Shown here: positions 18,345 to 26,625 of the stretch, one piece after another
How positions within the stretch are numbered: position 1 is the first letter of the stretch
How the letters are laid out: each line of letters opens with the position of its first letter
DNA from: Aminicenans sp964648465
Lineage (GTDB): Bacteria; Acidobacteriota; Aminicenantia; Aminicenantales; Aminicenantaceae
DNA: 30,227 bases
NCBI GenBank assembly: GCA_964648465.1
Contig: CAZYMU010000032.1
Location: forward strand, 1-30,227
Reading direction: 5' to 3'
Translations under genes and position numbers: made by a program
Notes under the pieces: model-generated
Databases searched by the model: none
What the model was told of the DNA's origin: nothing
The model's input: the letters and a program-made list of their open reading frames with translations, nothing else

Positions 18345-21131
18345 TTAAAATTCGTAGGAAACGCCTAGCCTGAAATAGCTAGGATCCACGATGTCAATAA
18401 CATCCTGCCAGTTTACGTCTGTAATCCATCCCAAACTTGTCGTTGTATTGGCATTAAAAGCTCTAATGATATCCGCGAGAACAATGAACCGTCCATGACC
18501 GACATTGAATGATTTCTGTAACCTAATATTGAGTTCGTGAAGGTCGGGATAGTAGTAAGATCCGTAGGGTTCAACAATAACGGTTTGACGGCCCTGATAG
18601 AGAGAAAGCCCTGCTTCTGAGCTCCTCAACTGCCTGGGATAGGGTTCTCCTGATGAATAAAAATATTGAGCGCTCAATTGGATCCCAAAAGGAGCGATGT
18701 ACATTCCCTGCACTTTTAACATATGCTCTCTCTGATGTTTGAGCAGTCCCCAGACATTGACATGAACATTGGGATTTTCAAAAAAGGCAGAAGCTCCGTC
18801 GCTGTCAAAGCGGTTTGTACCTAGGAGTCCTTCTCCCTTGCTCCAGACATAACTGGTGAAAAAGGACCAGTTATTGGACATGCGCTTGTCAAGTTTAACC
18901 TCCACACCCCGATATTTCCGGTGAATACCCGGAATGTTCATATTCATCGCTAACATGTCTGTAGGATAAGAAGAATCCATCTCGTAGAAAGTCACGGGAT
19001 TTCCGGTCGTAGGATCTGTCCCATATACTATATTATATCCTATCCATTTTGGATGGCCATTTTCCATTCCATGCTCTCTAAGATATTCAGTATCCACATG
19101 ATATATGTCCACACCTTCTATCATATTCTTTTCCCACTTCTGGATATATGTCACACTCACTGACAGGTTGTTGATGATTTCCCTTTCTACACTTATATCG
19201 AATGTATCGTTCCAATAAGGATTTAGACCCTCTGGATCCACCTGTCCAAGGGGTTTCCATAATCCGTATGTGTAATCCACTGACCAGTCAGGATTGAGCA
19301 TGGCATTCATTCCCCATGCGGCCCCTCCATAGGCGTAGTTGGTGAGCATTGTGGTATGGGCAGGATAATACCTTCCGAATGACACCTTGACCGCTGTTTT
19401 TCCATCTCCGAACGGATCGTAACTAATTCCGAGCCGCGGGGCCAGGGTATTCCAGGTCATGGCAACGGTCCTCTCTTCATAAGCCCACATATCAGTATCT
19501 CCCTTCATCTGTTTAGGCCAGAAAGTCTGGTAGTAATCGTATCGCAATCCGAGATTGAAGACAAAATGCCTTGATAAGGTCCAGGCGTCCTGTATAAACA
19601 CTCCCATATTGATTATTCGCTCTTTTCGGAAATAGTTCTGTGTCAAAGACAACTTTTCAGGAACCCCGTTTCTCGTATATATCCTACTTACTCTCCAATC
19701 TTTACCAAAGACTCCTTGCCAATACGGATCCTCATTCCATGTCCGGTGGGAGTTGTTCCAGGAATAGCTAAATTCACCACCTACTTTCAGTTCGTGAGAT
19801 CCTGCCCATTTCTCAATAAAATAGGAAGAATCTGTCGAGAACTGTGCTCGTCCCCTTTCGTTTAAGTGATTATAACCGCCACTCCCAGAGTATAACCGTG
19901 TTGCGTAGTCGTAATATCTCAGTTCGTCAGTCTTTAAAATACGATCGCCGACATTAGAGAAGTATCCGGCTCTGGCATTAAAAAGAAAATTCGATGAAAC
20001 AACCTTTGACCACTGCGAACTAAAGGTCATCCCATTTGTCGGTGCTTTCGTTGTCACATCAGTGTCTACTCGGTAGCTAGCGCCACTGTGATTATTGGTT
20101 GCGTAATAGTAACTGAAAGAAGTGGTCAGCTTATCTTTGGGGGTGATTTGCCAAGTCAGCTTGCAAAATGGTAGATATTTCGGTGCATCGATAGGCATAT
20201 TATCGGGTTGATCATAAGGGTATCCTTGGACATAATAACGATATAACCTTAAATCCAAACTGGCAAAGAACCAAGCCTTGTCCCTCTTGATGGCACCTCC
20301 AATAGAGAGATAGGGTTCATACTGGTAATCAAAGCCTGTAAACTGGCCTTCGAATGGAGTACCTTTGGTGTTGGTTGACTGGAGACTTTTATCCTGGAAA
20401 TAGGTCCCGATTTTAAAGCTGAGATCATTCCCGCCTGATTTTGTTATAACCTGAACGACGGAACCCATCACTCCACCCTGATCCGCCTGGTGCAAGCCAG
20501 TTCCCACAGTGATCTCTTCGATACTGGAAAAACTGATCTCGTTCGTAAGAACCCCATGAAGTGGATGGCTCATATTTTGCCCGTCAACGGTATAACGGTT
20601 TGTCAACTGGTCGCTTCCGTGCGATGCTTCATCATACACTCCCGGTGCAAGGTTCTGGATTTCATACACATTCCTATTGACAGGCATTTCCTCCAGAGTA
20701 ATTACATCGAATGTGGTACCCGTGGCCGTATCCATGATATTGACTGTGGGGGCAGCACCTATTACAACAACTTCTGCCTTGATCTCGGACATTTCCAAAT
20801 CAACGTTAAGGGATGTAGTGCGAGTTACAGTCACATCAATGCTTTCTCTCCTTAAACTCTTAAAACCTGGCAGCTCATAAACTACAGTGTATTTTCCTGA
20901 AGGAAGACCAATAAATCTATAATAACCTTCTTCATTAGTGACAAAAGCCATTTGAGGTGTTATCATTGAGGGGCTACTTATTGTTACGGTTACCCCAGGA
21001 AGGGGCTCGTCTTCAGTATCGGTCACAAATCCAACCAACTTTCCCGTGGGAATTATCTGTGAATAGACAGGGGTGAGGATAAAAGTTACAAGCAGCAATG
21101 CCAAAAAAATCTTTTTTGCCTTAAAATTCAA
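18345..21131 (-). CDS. TonB-dependent outer-membrane receptor (Oar-like)
   Basis: The start is TTG 21131, about 7 bases after AAGGAGG. The 928-residue product has a signal peptide (KIFLALLLVTFILTPVYS, cleavage near residue 24). Next comes a carboxypeptidase-regulatory-like beta-sandwich at about 30-115 (GKLVGFVTDTEDEPLPGVTV, GYYRFIGLPSGKYTV). A TonB-box-like EVVVIGAAPTVN leads into the plug (about 130-240: EEMPVNRNVYEIQNLAPGV, NRYTVDGQNM, GSVVQVITKSGGN). The rest is a 22-strand-type barrel ending in FRLGVSYEF, with a terminal Phe as in outer-membrane proteins. Such receptors import large or scarce substrates using TonB energy. It is the first gene of the hydrolase cluster, 170 bases before DUF917, so it likely imports the substrate or product of these enzymes. 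No SusD-like partner is present. The substrate is not readable from the sequence. Confidence 0.92.
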   Translation of the reverse strand: MNFKAKKIFLALLLVTFILTPVYSQIIPTGKLVGFVTDTEDEPLPGVTVTISSPSMITPQMAFVTNEEGYYRFIGLPSGKYTVVYELPGFKSLRRESIDVTVTRTTSLNVDLEMSEIKAEVVVIGAAPTVNIMDTATGTTFDVITLEEMPVNRNVYEIQNLAPGVYDEASHGSDQLTNRYTVDGQNMSHPLHGVLTNEISFSSIEEITVGTGLHQADQGGVMGSVVQVITKSGGNDLSFKIGTYFQDKSLQSTNTKGTPFEGQFTGFDYQYEPYLSIGGAIKRDKAWFFASLDLRLYRYYVQGYPYDQPDNMPIDAPKYLPFCKLTWQITPKDKLTTSFSYYYATNNHSGASYRVDTDVTTKAPTNGMTFSSQWSKVVSSNFLFNARAGYFSNVGDRILKTDELRYYDYATRLYSGSGGYNHLNERGRAQFSTDSSYFIEKWAGSHELKVGGEFSYSWNNSHRTWNEDPYWQGVFGKDWRVSRIYTRNGVPEKLSLTQNYFRKERIINMGVFIQDAWTLSRHFVFNLGLRYDYYQTFWPKQMKGDTDMWAYEERTVAMTWNTLAPRLGISYDPFGDGKTAVKVSFGRYYPAHTTMLTNYAYGGAAWGMNAMLNPDWSVDYTYGLWKPLGQVDPEGLNPYWNDTFDISVEREIINNLSVSVTYIQKWEKNMIEGVDIYHVDTEYLREHGMENGHPKWIGYNIVYGTDPTTGNPVTFYEMDSSYPTDMLAMNMNIPGIHRKYRGVEVKLDKRMSNNWSFFTSYVWSKGEGLLGTNRFDSDGASAFFENPNVHVNVWGLLKHQREHMLKVQGMYIAPFGIQLSAQYFYSSGEPYPRQLRSSEAGLSLYQGRQTVIVEPYGSYYYPDLHELNIRLQKSFNVGHGRFIVLADIIRAFNANTTTSLGWITDVNWQDVIDIVDPSYFRLGVSYEF

Positions 21132-21278
21132 TTTTTTACCTCCTTACTTTTTTTGTGAAAACTATCTTTTTTAATTTAACTCTAAAAACCTTCTTTCACC
21201 TCCTTTCATAGACTTATGGTCTATTTTAAAGTTTGTAAGATTTTTAAATACATCTATCTCTTTCTCTCTATTTTATAT

Positions 21279-21300
21279 AAACGTTTGGCTCAATCGATTG
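21279..21300. promoter_or_regulatory. Operator-like pair of palindromes upstream of the receptor gene
   Basis: The 8-bp palindrome AAACGTTT (21279-21286) and the 10-bp palindrome CAATCGATTG (21291-21300) lie side by side. Both have a central CG, as LacI-family operators do. They sit just downstream of the candidate -10 box, where repressor binding would block transcription. Confidence 0.4.
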
Positions 21301-21311
21301 TCTCATCCTTT

Positions 21312-21343
21312 ATTATAATTTCATTTTTCATTAGAGTTGTCAA
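21312..21343 (-). promoter_or_regulatory. Candidate promoter of the receptor-hydrolase cluster
   Basis: On the minus strand TTGACA (21343-21338) precedes TATAAT (21317-21312). The spacing is 20 bases, longer than the ideal 17, so this promoter would be weak or need help, or a poorer -10 at shorter spacing is used. The left end of the IS1380 element begins 15 bases upstream of the -35. Confidence 0.4.
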
Positions 21344-21351
21344 GTATAATT

Positions 21352-21358
21352 TAAAATT
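21352..21358. repeat. Target-site duplication, left copy
   Basis: TAAAATT directly abuts the left inverted repeat of the IS1380 element and is repeated directly next to the right inverted repeat at 23051-23057. Seven bases is longer than the 4-5 bp usual for IS1380, so part may be coincidence in AT-rich DNA. Confidence 0.7.
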
Positions 21359-21375
21359 CCCGAATAATCGGATAA
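21359..21375. repeat. Left terminal inverted repeat of IS1380 element
   Basis: CCCGAATAATCGGATAA. The reverse complement of the right end, CCCAAATACTCAGATAA, agrees at 14 of 17 positions. Confidence 0.75.
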
Positions 21376-21433
21376 ATCTTACCAAGTAGGCAATTTATTT
21401 AAATAAATGCCTCTACTACCCCATAAGAACTGG

Positions 21434-21448
21434 TATAATAGAGGCATG
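21434..21448 (+). promoter_or_regulatory. Transposase -10 box next to the start codon
   Basis: A perfect TATAAT (21434-21439) lies 6 bases before ATG 21446, so the mRNA would begin at or beside the start codon (leaderless). A 9-bp inverted repeat (ATGCCTCTA at 21407-21415, TAGAGGCAT at 21439-21447) overlaps both the box and the ATG. No convincing -35 is seen. Confidence 0.4.
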
Positions 21449-22837
21449 AAAAAAAATAAAAAGTTTCACCCAGTAGGTGAAACTAAAAAGGTTAATAAAA
21501 TGATACGACAAAAGATAAAATATTTCAATCTTGGGTCATTAAAAAAAACAAAAGTTACAGCATCCAGCGGTTTGATACTGCTCATGAGTTTTGCCAGGGA
21601 GATTGGTTTAATCGATGAGCTGGAGAAGACGTTTTCTCATCTAAAAAAGCGAAAACGGGGTTATTGTGTATCTGAGAAGATTCTCTCATTTGTTGAGATG
21701 TTGATAAAAGGAGGGCGTCGTTTAAATGATATAGATATTCTTTCATCTGATCCTGGGTTATTGGATATACTGGGGATGGATAAATTCCCCAGGGCCAACA
21801 CCATTGGCGATTTGGCGCGGAAATTTACGCGAAGAGACATTGACAATCTGGCTAATATTGTGATGAAGCTTTCCTCAAATACTATTCGTCAGAAGGGGTT
21901 AAAAAAGATTGTAATAGATATAGATTCAAGCCTTATTCCCAGTGAGGTGAAGATTGCTGAGAAGAGTTATGAAGGCCTTCGTGGATTTAATCCTCTAATG
22001 GGAATAATAAAGGGGAAAGCTTTGAGCATGGCTGGATTTAGTCTTTTTCGTACCGGCAATGCTTCACCTGCGGCCAATAATTTGAGTCTTTTAAGAAAGA
22101 TATCAAAGTACCTGGAAAAGAATAATCCAGGGGTAAAAGTTAATGTCCGGATTGATTCTGCCGGATATAATCACCGCATCATGAGATATTGTGACAAAGA
22201 GGAGCATGGATTTGTAATAGCTGGAGACAAATATGAAATTGTACTCGATACCATAGCGGCTATTGCAGAAGAGAAGTGGGAAAAATTAAAACAGCGCAAA
22301 AAGAGAAGCCCTGCTATCGAAGAAGAAGTGGCTGAGAGTGTACATTTTGTGGGGCCTGAGAAGGGGGGCAAGGCTTATCGTTTTGTCGTTGTCAGACGTA
22401 AGAATAATCAACTGGCTCTATTTCCTGAATACGAATACACCTACAGGATTTATTTTACCAATATGGATTGGGATAAACATAAAGTCGTTCACTTTTACAG
22501 ACAACGTGGAGATGCGGAGAATGTGATCAAGGAAGAGAAAGAAGGCTTTGCAGTAGAGAATATACTAGCAGAAGATTTTCTGGCCAATGCCGCCATCTTT
22601 CAGATGCAGTTACTTGCCTATAACCTTGTTCAATATTTTAAATACTCCAACCTGAAGAAAAGTTGGTGGAACTTAAGGATCAAGCAATTGAGATTCCGCT
22701 TGATAAATATTGCAGGAGTTGTCGTCAATCATGCCCGCAAAACGATACTTCGTATATCAGCCAATTATAAATACCTGAAAACGTTTCATGAAATCTATCA
22801 TCTCTTGTGTATTAAGCGCATCGAGTTATTGATTTAG
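21446..22837 (+). CDS. IS1380-family transposase
   Basis: From ATG 21446 the product has 463 residues; an upstream ATG at 21407 adds 13 residues but lies inside the hairpin and lacks a ribosome site. It is a DDE recombinase that would excise and reinsert the element. DDE landmarks are KKIVIDIDSS (Asp160), VNVRIDSAGY (Asp237) and RQRGDAENVIKE (Glu358), all in place, with the N-terminal domain typical of IS1380 (SGLILLMSFAREIGLIDELE). No frameshift or stop interrupts it, so it may be active. The gene is full length for the family (about 450-480 residues). Confidence 0.9.
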   Translation: MKKNKKFHPVGETKKVNKMIRQKIKYFNLGSLKKTKVTASSGLILLMSFAREIGLIDELEKTFSHLKKRKRGYCVSEKILSFVEMLIKGGRRLNDIDILSSDPGLLDILGMDKFPRANTIGDLARKFTRRDIDNLANIVMKLSSNTIRQKGLKKIVIDIDSSLIPSEVKIAEKSYEGLRGFNPLMGIIKGKALSMAGFSLFRTGNASPAANNLSLLRKISKYLEKNNPGVKVNVRIDSAGYNHRIMRYCDKEEHGFVIAGDKYEIVLDTIAAIAEEKWEKLKQRKKRSPAIEEEVAESVHFVGPEKGGKAYRFVVVRRKNNQLALFPEYEYTYRIYFTNMDWDKHKVVHFYRQRGDAENVIKEEKEGFAVENILAEDFLANAAIFQMQLLAYNLVQYFKYSNLKKSWWNLRIKQLRFRLINIAGVVVNHARKTILRISANYKYLKTFHEIYHLLCIKRIELLI

Positions 22838-23033
22838 TATCCAGTCCCTTATCAAGACAAAAAGATTTATATCTCAGGAAAAAGTCTCTCCATTTTTCAA
22901 TATCCACTATATTACCATCAAAATTATGCTCTCTTATAACCCAAAATAGTAGCCTTCTAACTGATAAATAAATTCTTTCCGTTTCAGAGTCGGAATCTTT
23001 GAAAATTTATCTAAAATCTATGATAATTCTTTC
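22838..23033. other. Non-coding 3' part of the IS1380 element
   Basis: About 200 bases between the transposase stop and the right inverted repeat. A start-less minus-strand open frame of about 60 codons crosses it, but I recognise nothing in it. Confidence 0.5.
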
Positions 23034-23050
23034 TTATCTGAGTATTTGGG
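23034..23050. repeat. Right terminal inverted repeat of IS1380 element
   Basis: TTATCTGAGTATTTGGG, inverted relative to 21359-21375 with three mismatches. Confidence 0.75.
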
Positions 23051-23057
23051 TAAAATT
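23051..23057. repeat. Target-site duplication, right copy
   Basis: TAAAATT, the same seven bases as 21352-21358, immediately outside the right inverted repeat. Confidence 0.7.
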
Positions 23058-23113
23058 TGGAGTTTCCCCAAAAAATTACGTATCGAAGAGACTTAGTTGC
23101 AAAGTTTGAGTTT

Positions 23114-23344
23114 TCAGCATAGATTTAAGGCTCTGAGAGCCCTTTTTTTGACTAAAAAGGAACTCATGAATTCCATCAGTTTCTGGCCAAATCCCCTGAT
23201 CACAACTAAACAAAGTTTTTCTTTTATCTCTGGGAGTTTGACAGGACGATAACCAAACTCCAGATAATATAATCTCTCTTTACCTTTATTTTCTTTGACG
23301 ATTTTTTCTCCATAAGGCAAAGGACAGATTTTTGCTATATCCAT
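23114..23344 (-). pseudogene. Transposase fragment (IS4-like DDE type)
   Basis: The 76-residue frame contains ERLYYLEFGYRPVKLPEIKE and LCLVVIRGFGQKLMEFMSS. These resemble the beta-strand region of IS4-like transposases (FGxRxVRLP...LxLVVxxGFGxxPMMLLT). Both ends of the protein are missing and the frame closes just after this motif, so it is a remnant. It shows that this spot was hit by mobile DNA before the IS1380 element arrived next door. No inverted repeats were found for it. Confidence 0.5.
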
Positions 23345-23517
23345 AATAGATATCTTTTTGCTTTTCTACTTCTGTTTTTGTGTAACTACTAGATATGATT
23401 AGTCTTAGATGCTTCTTGTCCTAGTTTTTTGGGGGAACTCCTGTACTATACGGTGCGGTGCATCAAAAATGTACTGTTTTATTATACAGAACATCAGTAT
23501 TATTCATTCTTATTATT

Positions 23518-24957
23518 TTAGCTTGTCAAGCTCTTTTTCATCTCATATTTGCGGGCAATAACTGCTGAATAGAATCCTATCACCCCAAAGGCAATGGCCG
23601 GCACCCAGTAGGCAAGTACGATGTTGCCTGACTGATCGGAAACGATGCCCTGAATTTGGGTAAGGAAAGCCGCCCCAGCAATAGCCATGATCATCCCTGC
23701 CCCTCCTATCTTGGTATCCTCTCCCAATCCATCAATGCCCAGACCATAGATGGTTGGGAACATCAACGACATGCAGCCTGAAATTCCTATCAGGCCATAA
23801 ATACCATAATAGCCCCGGCAATAAATGGCAATCATAGTCAATACAAAGGCTGTCACCGCCAGTCCTGTCAGTAAATGTCGTGGTTTGATAAATTTCATCA
23901 AAGCAGTACAAACGAAACGGCCGATCACAAACAGACAGAGCGACATGATATAATACGTTGCGCCTGCCTGTTCGGCTGTTCTTGGCAGCAAAGCAGTAAG
24001 ACCAATCCACTCCAAGAAATTGTAAAAACCTGCGGCAACTGGTTCCAGGTTTCGGAGCTTTTCAATGATCTGAGCTGAGGTAGGGTTTGATCCAATTGAG
24101 GCAATTACTGAATTGAGCTGCAGCTGCTGCATCACGTACCGTATAATGAACGACCAGACCGCGATTTGGGCCCCCACATAGAAGAATTGTGCGATCACTC
24201 CCCAGACATAATTGCTGTTCTTCTTCAACCTCCGGAATGTGTTTGCGAGATTAAGTCTTTTGTCATCTTCTTTCAGCGATGGCATCCGGGTTAAATAAAT
24301 GGCAATCAGGATCCCGACCATCACCAGTCCAATGATCATATAGGTGAATGAAAGAGATTTCAGTTCCATCCCTTGTATCCTGACCAACTCCTCATGCGGA
24401 AGAGCGGACCGTTGGGATGCTGTCATGGTACTGAGCTTGGATAATATAAATACTTGGCTGATAACTACCCCGGCTATGGCACCAAATGGATTGAATGATT
24501 GGGCAAAATTCAACCGCTGTATGGCAGTTGATTCAGAACCAATAGCGCAAACATATGAATTGGCTGAGGTTTCCAGGATTGATAAACCGGCAAATAGGAT
24601 CAGGATAGCAAAAAGGTACATAAAAAAGCCTATATCCGTGCTTCCTCTTGATATCAACATGGCAGGGTAGAACATAAAAGTACCCAGGGCATACATGGAC
24701 AGTCCGAGCATCACACCTGATTTGTATGTAAATCGTTTGATAAACAAGGCCCCTGGTAAGGCAAAACAACCGTATCCGAAAAAATAACAAGCCACCTGTA
24801 TCAATGCTGTTTTGGTATCTGTCAGACTCATGATCCGCTTGAAAGCGGCCAACATGGTGTCGGTCAGGTTGTTCGGCACTGCCCATGCAAAGAACAGGGA
24901 GGACAGCAATATAAATGACCATACAATGCCTTTGGGAACAATGCGATGTTTTTCCAT
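23518..24957 (-). CDS. fucP: FucP-type sugar:proton symporter (MFS)
   Basis: ATG 24957 is chosen; TTG 24963 is an alternative with a shorter distance to AAGG. The 479-residue membrane protein has about 12 hydrophobic segments and strong FucP features: LFFAWAVPNNLTD (Asp33, equivalent by motif to the proton/sugar-coupling Asp of E. coli FucP), ACYFFGYGCFALPGALFIKR, and AGLSILETSANSYV (Glu129, equivalent to the essential Glu of FucP), then LNFAQSFNPFGAI. E. coli FucP carries L-fucose and also D-arabinose across the inner membrane with protons; the family also contains glucose/galactose carriers. It follows the DUF6786 gene by 112 bases in the same direction, so they are probably co-transcribed. 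The neighbouring isomerase and kinase on the other strand fit a fucose- or arabinose-like substrate. Confidence 0.85.
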   Translation of the reverse strand: MEKHRIVPKGIVWSFILLSSLFFAWAVPNNLTDTMLAAFKRIMSLTDTKTALIQVACYFFGYGCFALPGALFIKRFTYKSGVMLGLSMYALGTFMFYPAMLISRGSTDIGFFMYLFAILILFAGLSILETSANSYVCAIGSESTAIQRLNFAQSFNPFGAIAGVVISQVFILSKLSTMTASQRSALPHEELVRIQGMELKSLSFTYMIIGLVMVGILIAIYLTRMPSLKEDDKRLNLANTFRRLKKNSNYVWGVIAQFFYVGAQIAVWSFIIRYVMQQLQLNSVIASIGSNPTSAQIIEKLRNLEPVAAGFYNFLEWIGLTALLPRTAEQAGATYYIMSLCLFVIGRFVCTALMKFIKPRHLLTGLAVTAFVLTMIAIYCRGYYGIYGLIGISGCMSLMFPTIYGLGIDGLGEDTKIGGAGMIMAIAGAAFLTQIQGIVSDQSGNIVLAYWVPAIAFGVIGFYSAVIARKYEMKKSLTS

Positions 24958-25069
24958 ATCCAATCTACCTTATTTTGTTATTGAAAATTTTCTACTATTT
25001 CGCTCAAATCAAGTTCAAACACGTGAAGTGGTCTAATTGTCAAAACCATTATAGCCTTCATTTCACCTT

Positions 25070-26296
25070 TTAAAAAACTGATTTGATTTCTTCTAGGGTT
25101 ACTTTAAATAATTCTTGGGTTATTTTATCTAAATCTGTTTCGTCGCCTTTAAAATGAAATGTGGTATGACAATGGGTGATAGATTCTCCTGGATCGAGTT
25201 GGGCTCCAGGAGAGCTGGATTCCAATTCATAAAAAGGGCCCATGGGCTCCTTTCCAGGTTCAGGGGGCCCATCATTATAGGCATTAATGACATCCCCTCC
25301 ATAGGGATCCTTTTGAATTTCCCACAAAGAGTTAACATATGGGTAATGGTCAGGACCTTCAGGGGGGCTCATTTTAATGATGGTGAGCACCTGATCCTTC
25401 TCATTATAGCTGCCGGCAATGTAAAGACACCTATTCGGAGGCACTCCAATTTTACTCCTTTGTTTCCCATCACCTTTAAAATAGATATTGCCGTCTTTGA
25501 TTGTTAATCGGTCCTCTGGAACTTTTCCAAAATACTCATCATTGACAATAGGCCCTAATTTTTCTATTGGTCCTTGTTTAAAGGGAATTATGATGGTTGT
25601 TTGTGGCGATGGACGGAACATACCGAGAATCCAAATAGAAAGCAAACCCGTATTTTTCTCCCAAGCTTGATCACCCATATTTGTGATCATATTTTCAGAT
25701 TTAAAGGCAACCGAGGGAATATTTAGCGCCTCATCTAGATTGATTTCTTTAGCCACATCTCTTTTATCTAAGAGTTCGATGTTCCGATTCACTTTTAGGT
25801 GAAAATTGAATCCAGAATAATTAGTGAGTGTCATTTCTTTTTCAAATTCAACGAAGCTTTTGCTTTTGTCAACTATTTTCCAGCTTTCCCAATCAAATTC
25901 AATGGGGACATGCCAATAATCCAGTTTAAATGAATTGCCTTTTTCAAAATAGATCGAAAATTGCCCACCTTCTGGGCCCAGCCAAAATCTATCTTCCCCG
26001 CCAAAAGGATTAAAATGAGAATTTTGTTCTCCAGAGGTTATCAGGTCGTAGTTGACCCACCCAAAACTCATTCCATATCCACCAGAAGCAGTACTGGTGA
26101 GAACCCGTCCCTGCATCCCCGCGGAGACAACGACCTGAGCTTGGCCCTCTTCATCTGAAAGTAAAATGACATCTGTATGTTTTTTGAGAAATTCTAAGTC
26201 CTCTTGAAATTTCACGGTACCCCCTTGTTCCTCTTTAGTCTGACATCCTAGTGCGATTAAGATCATAACAAATAAAATAATTAAGCTCTTTTTCAC
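25070..26296 (-). CDS. DUF6786-family lipoprotein (mutarotase-fold-like)
   Basis: GTG 26296 lies 7 bases after AAAGGAG and starts directly before a lipoprotein signal (LIILFVMILIALGC, Cys18); earlier in-frame codons would bury this signal. The 408-residue product carries the DUF6786 pattern: FLKKHTDVILLSD, QGRVLTSTASGGYGMSFGWV, NPFGGEDRFWLGPEGGQFSI, LTNYSGFNFHLKVNRNIELL, and the C-terminal PFYELESSSPGAQLDPGESI with HCHTTFHF. The arrangement recalls galactose-mutarotase-like proteins, and a role in binding or interconverting sugar anomers outside the cytoplasm is plausible but unproven. It lies between a truncated LacI-type regulator and a FucP-type transporter, consistent with sugar use. Confidence 0.75.
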   Translation of the reverse strand: MKKSLIILFVMILIALGCQTKEEQGGTVKFQEDLEFLKKHTDVILLSDEEGQAQVVVSAGMQGRVLTSTASGGYGMSFGWVNYDLITSGEQNSHFNPFGGEDRFWLGPEGGQFSIYFEKGNSFKLDYWHVPIEFDWESWKIVDKSKSFVEFEKEMTLTNYSGFNFHLKVNRNIELLDKRDVAKEINLDEALNIPSVAFKSENMITNMGDQAWEKNTGLLSIWILGMFRPSPQTTIIIPFKQGPIEKLGPIVNDEYFGKVPEDRLTIKDGNIYFKGDGKQRSKIGVPPNRCLYIAGSYNEKDQVLTIIKMSPPEGPDHYPYVNSLWEIQKDPYGGDVINAYNDGPPEPGKEPMGPFYELESSSPGAQLDPGESITHCHTTFHFKGDETDLDKITQELFKVTLEEIKSVF

Positions 26297-26339
26297 TTGG
26301 CAACTCCTTTCAGTTACTTTTTTATAAGGAAAGAAAATA

Positions 26340-26625
26340 TCATAATATAGCGCTTGCTTTTTTTTCATGTTTCTGAACTACTTTCATGGCTCCAAAAAAG
26401 GGATCCTGGATGTCCAGTACAATGAGGCCGATGGTCGTTGCTTTTTTTAATCTTAAGCTTCGTGCTAAAATATTTGGACGATAGTTCAATTTTTCCGCGG
26501 CTCCGATTATCACTCGAGCAGTTTCATCTGAAATTCTGAATTCTTTGGCCTTACTGGTTGGAATCCTACAAATTGTCGAATAGGAATAGCCCATGATTTT
26601 TGCATTCCTCTTATGTTATTCTCAT
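26340..26625 (-). pseudogene. LacI-family transcriptional regulator, truncated remnant
   Basis: The frame encodes AKIMGYSYSTICRI (second half of the LacI helix-turn-helix), FRISDETARVIIGAAEKLNY, RPNILARSLRLKKATTIGLI and VLDIQDPFFGAM, then stops at TGA 26340-26342. About 85 residues remain of a usual 330-340; nearly the entire sugar-binding domain is gone. The start is damaged too: ATG 26625-26623 encodes MRIT and then runs into TAA, with a net two-base loss separating it from the helix-turn-helix frame. It is 43 bases upstream of the DUF6786 gene and was probably the local regulator of the sugar genes. It is unlikely to work now, though a trans-acting paralog may bind the same sites. Confidence 0.8.

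Larger units (their letters stand above)
21132..21351. other. Regulatory region of the receptor cluster
   Basis: No coding frame is evident. On the minus strand it holds the candidate promoter, the two central-CG palindromes and a leader of about 180 bases rich in purine (GGAGGT-like) runs. No riboswitch fold was recognised. Confidence 0.5.
21359..23050 (+). mobile_element. IS1380-family insertion sequence, apparently complete (1692 bp)
   Basis: It is bounded by imperfect terminal inverted repeats and flanked by a TAAAATT direct repeat. One intact transposase gene fills most of it. The length of about 1.7 kb is normal for IS1380. It sits between the receptor promoter and the transporter gene, with its transposase pointing away from the receptor. 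Confidence 0.85.

Noticed and set aside
22838..23010. Minus-strand open frame of about 60 codons inside the IS1380 3' region
   Set aside because: It has no start codon or ribosome site and no recognised domain; kept as non-coding IS sequence.
23440..23517. Possible terminator after fucP (CTGT/ACAG hairpin before a T-run)
   Set aside because: The stem is only about 4 bp and AT-rich; too weak to call.
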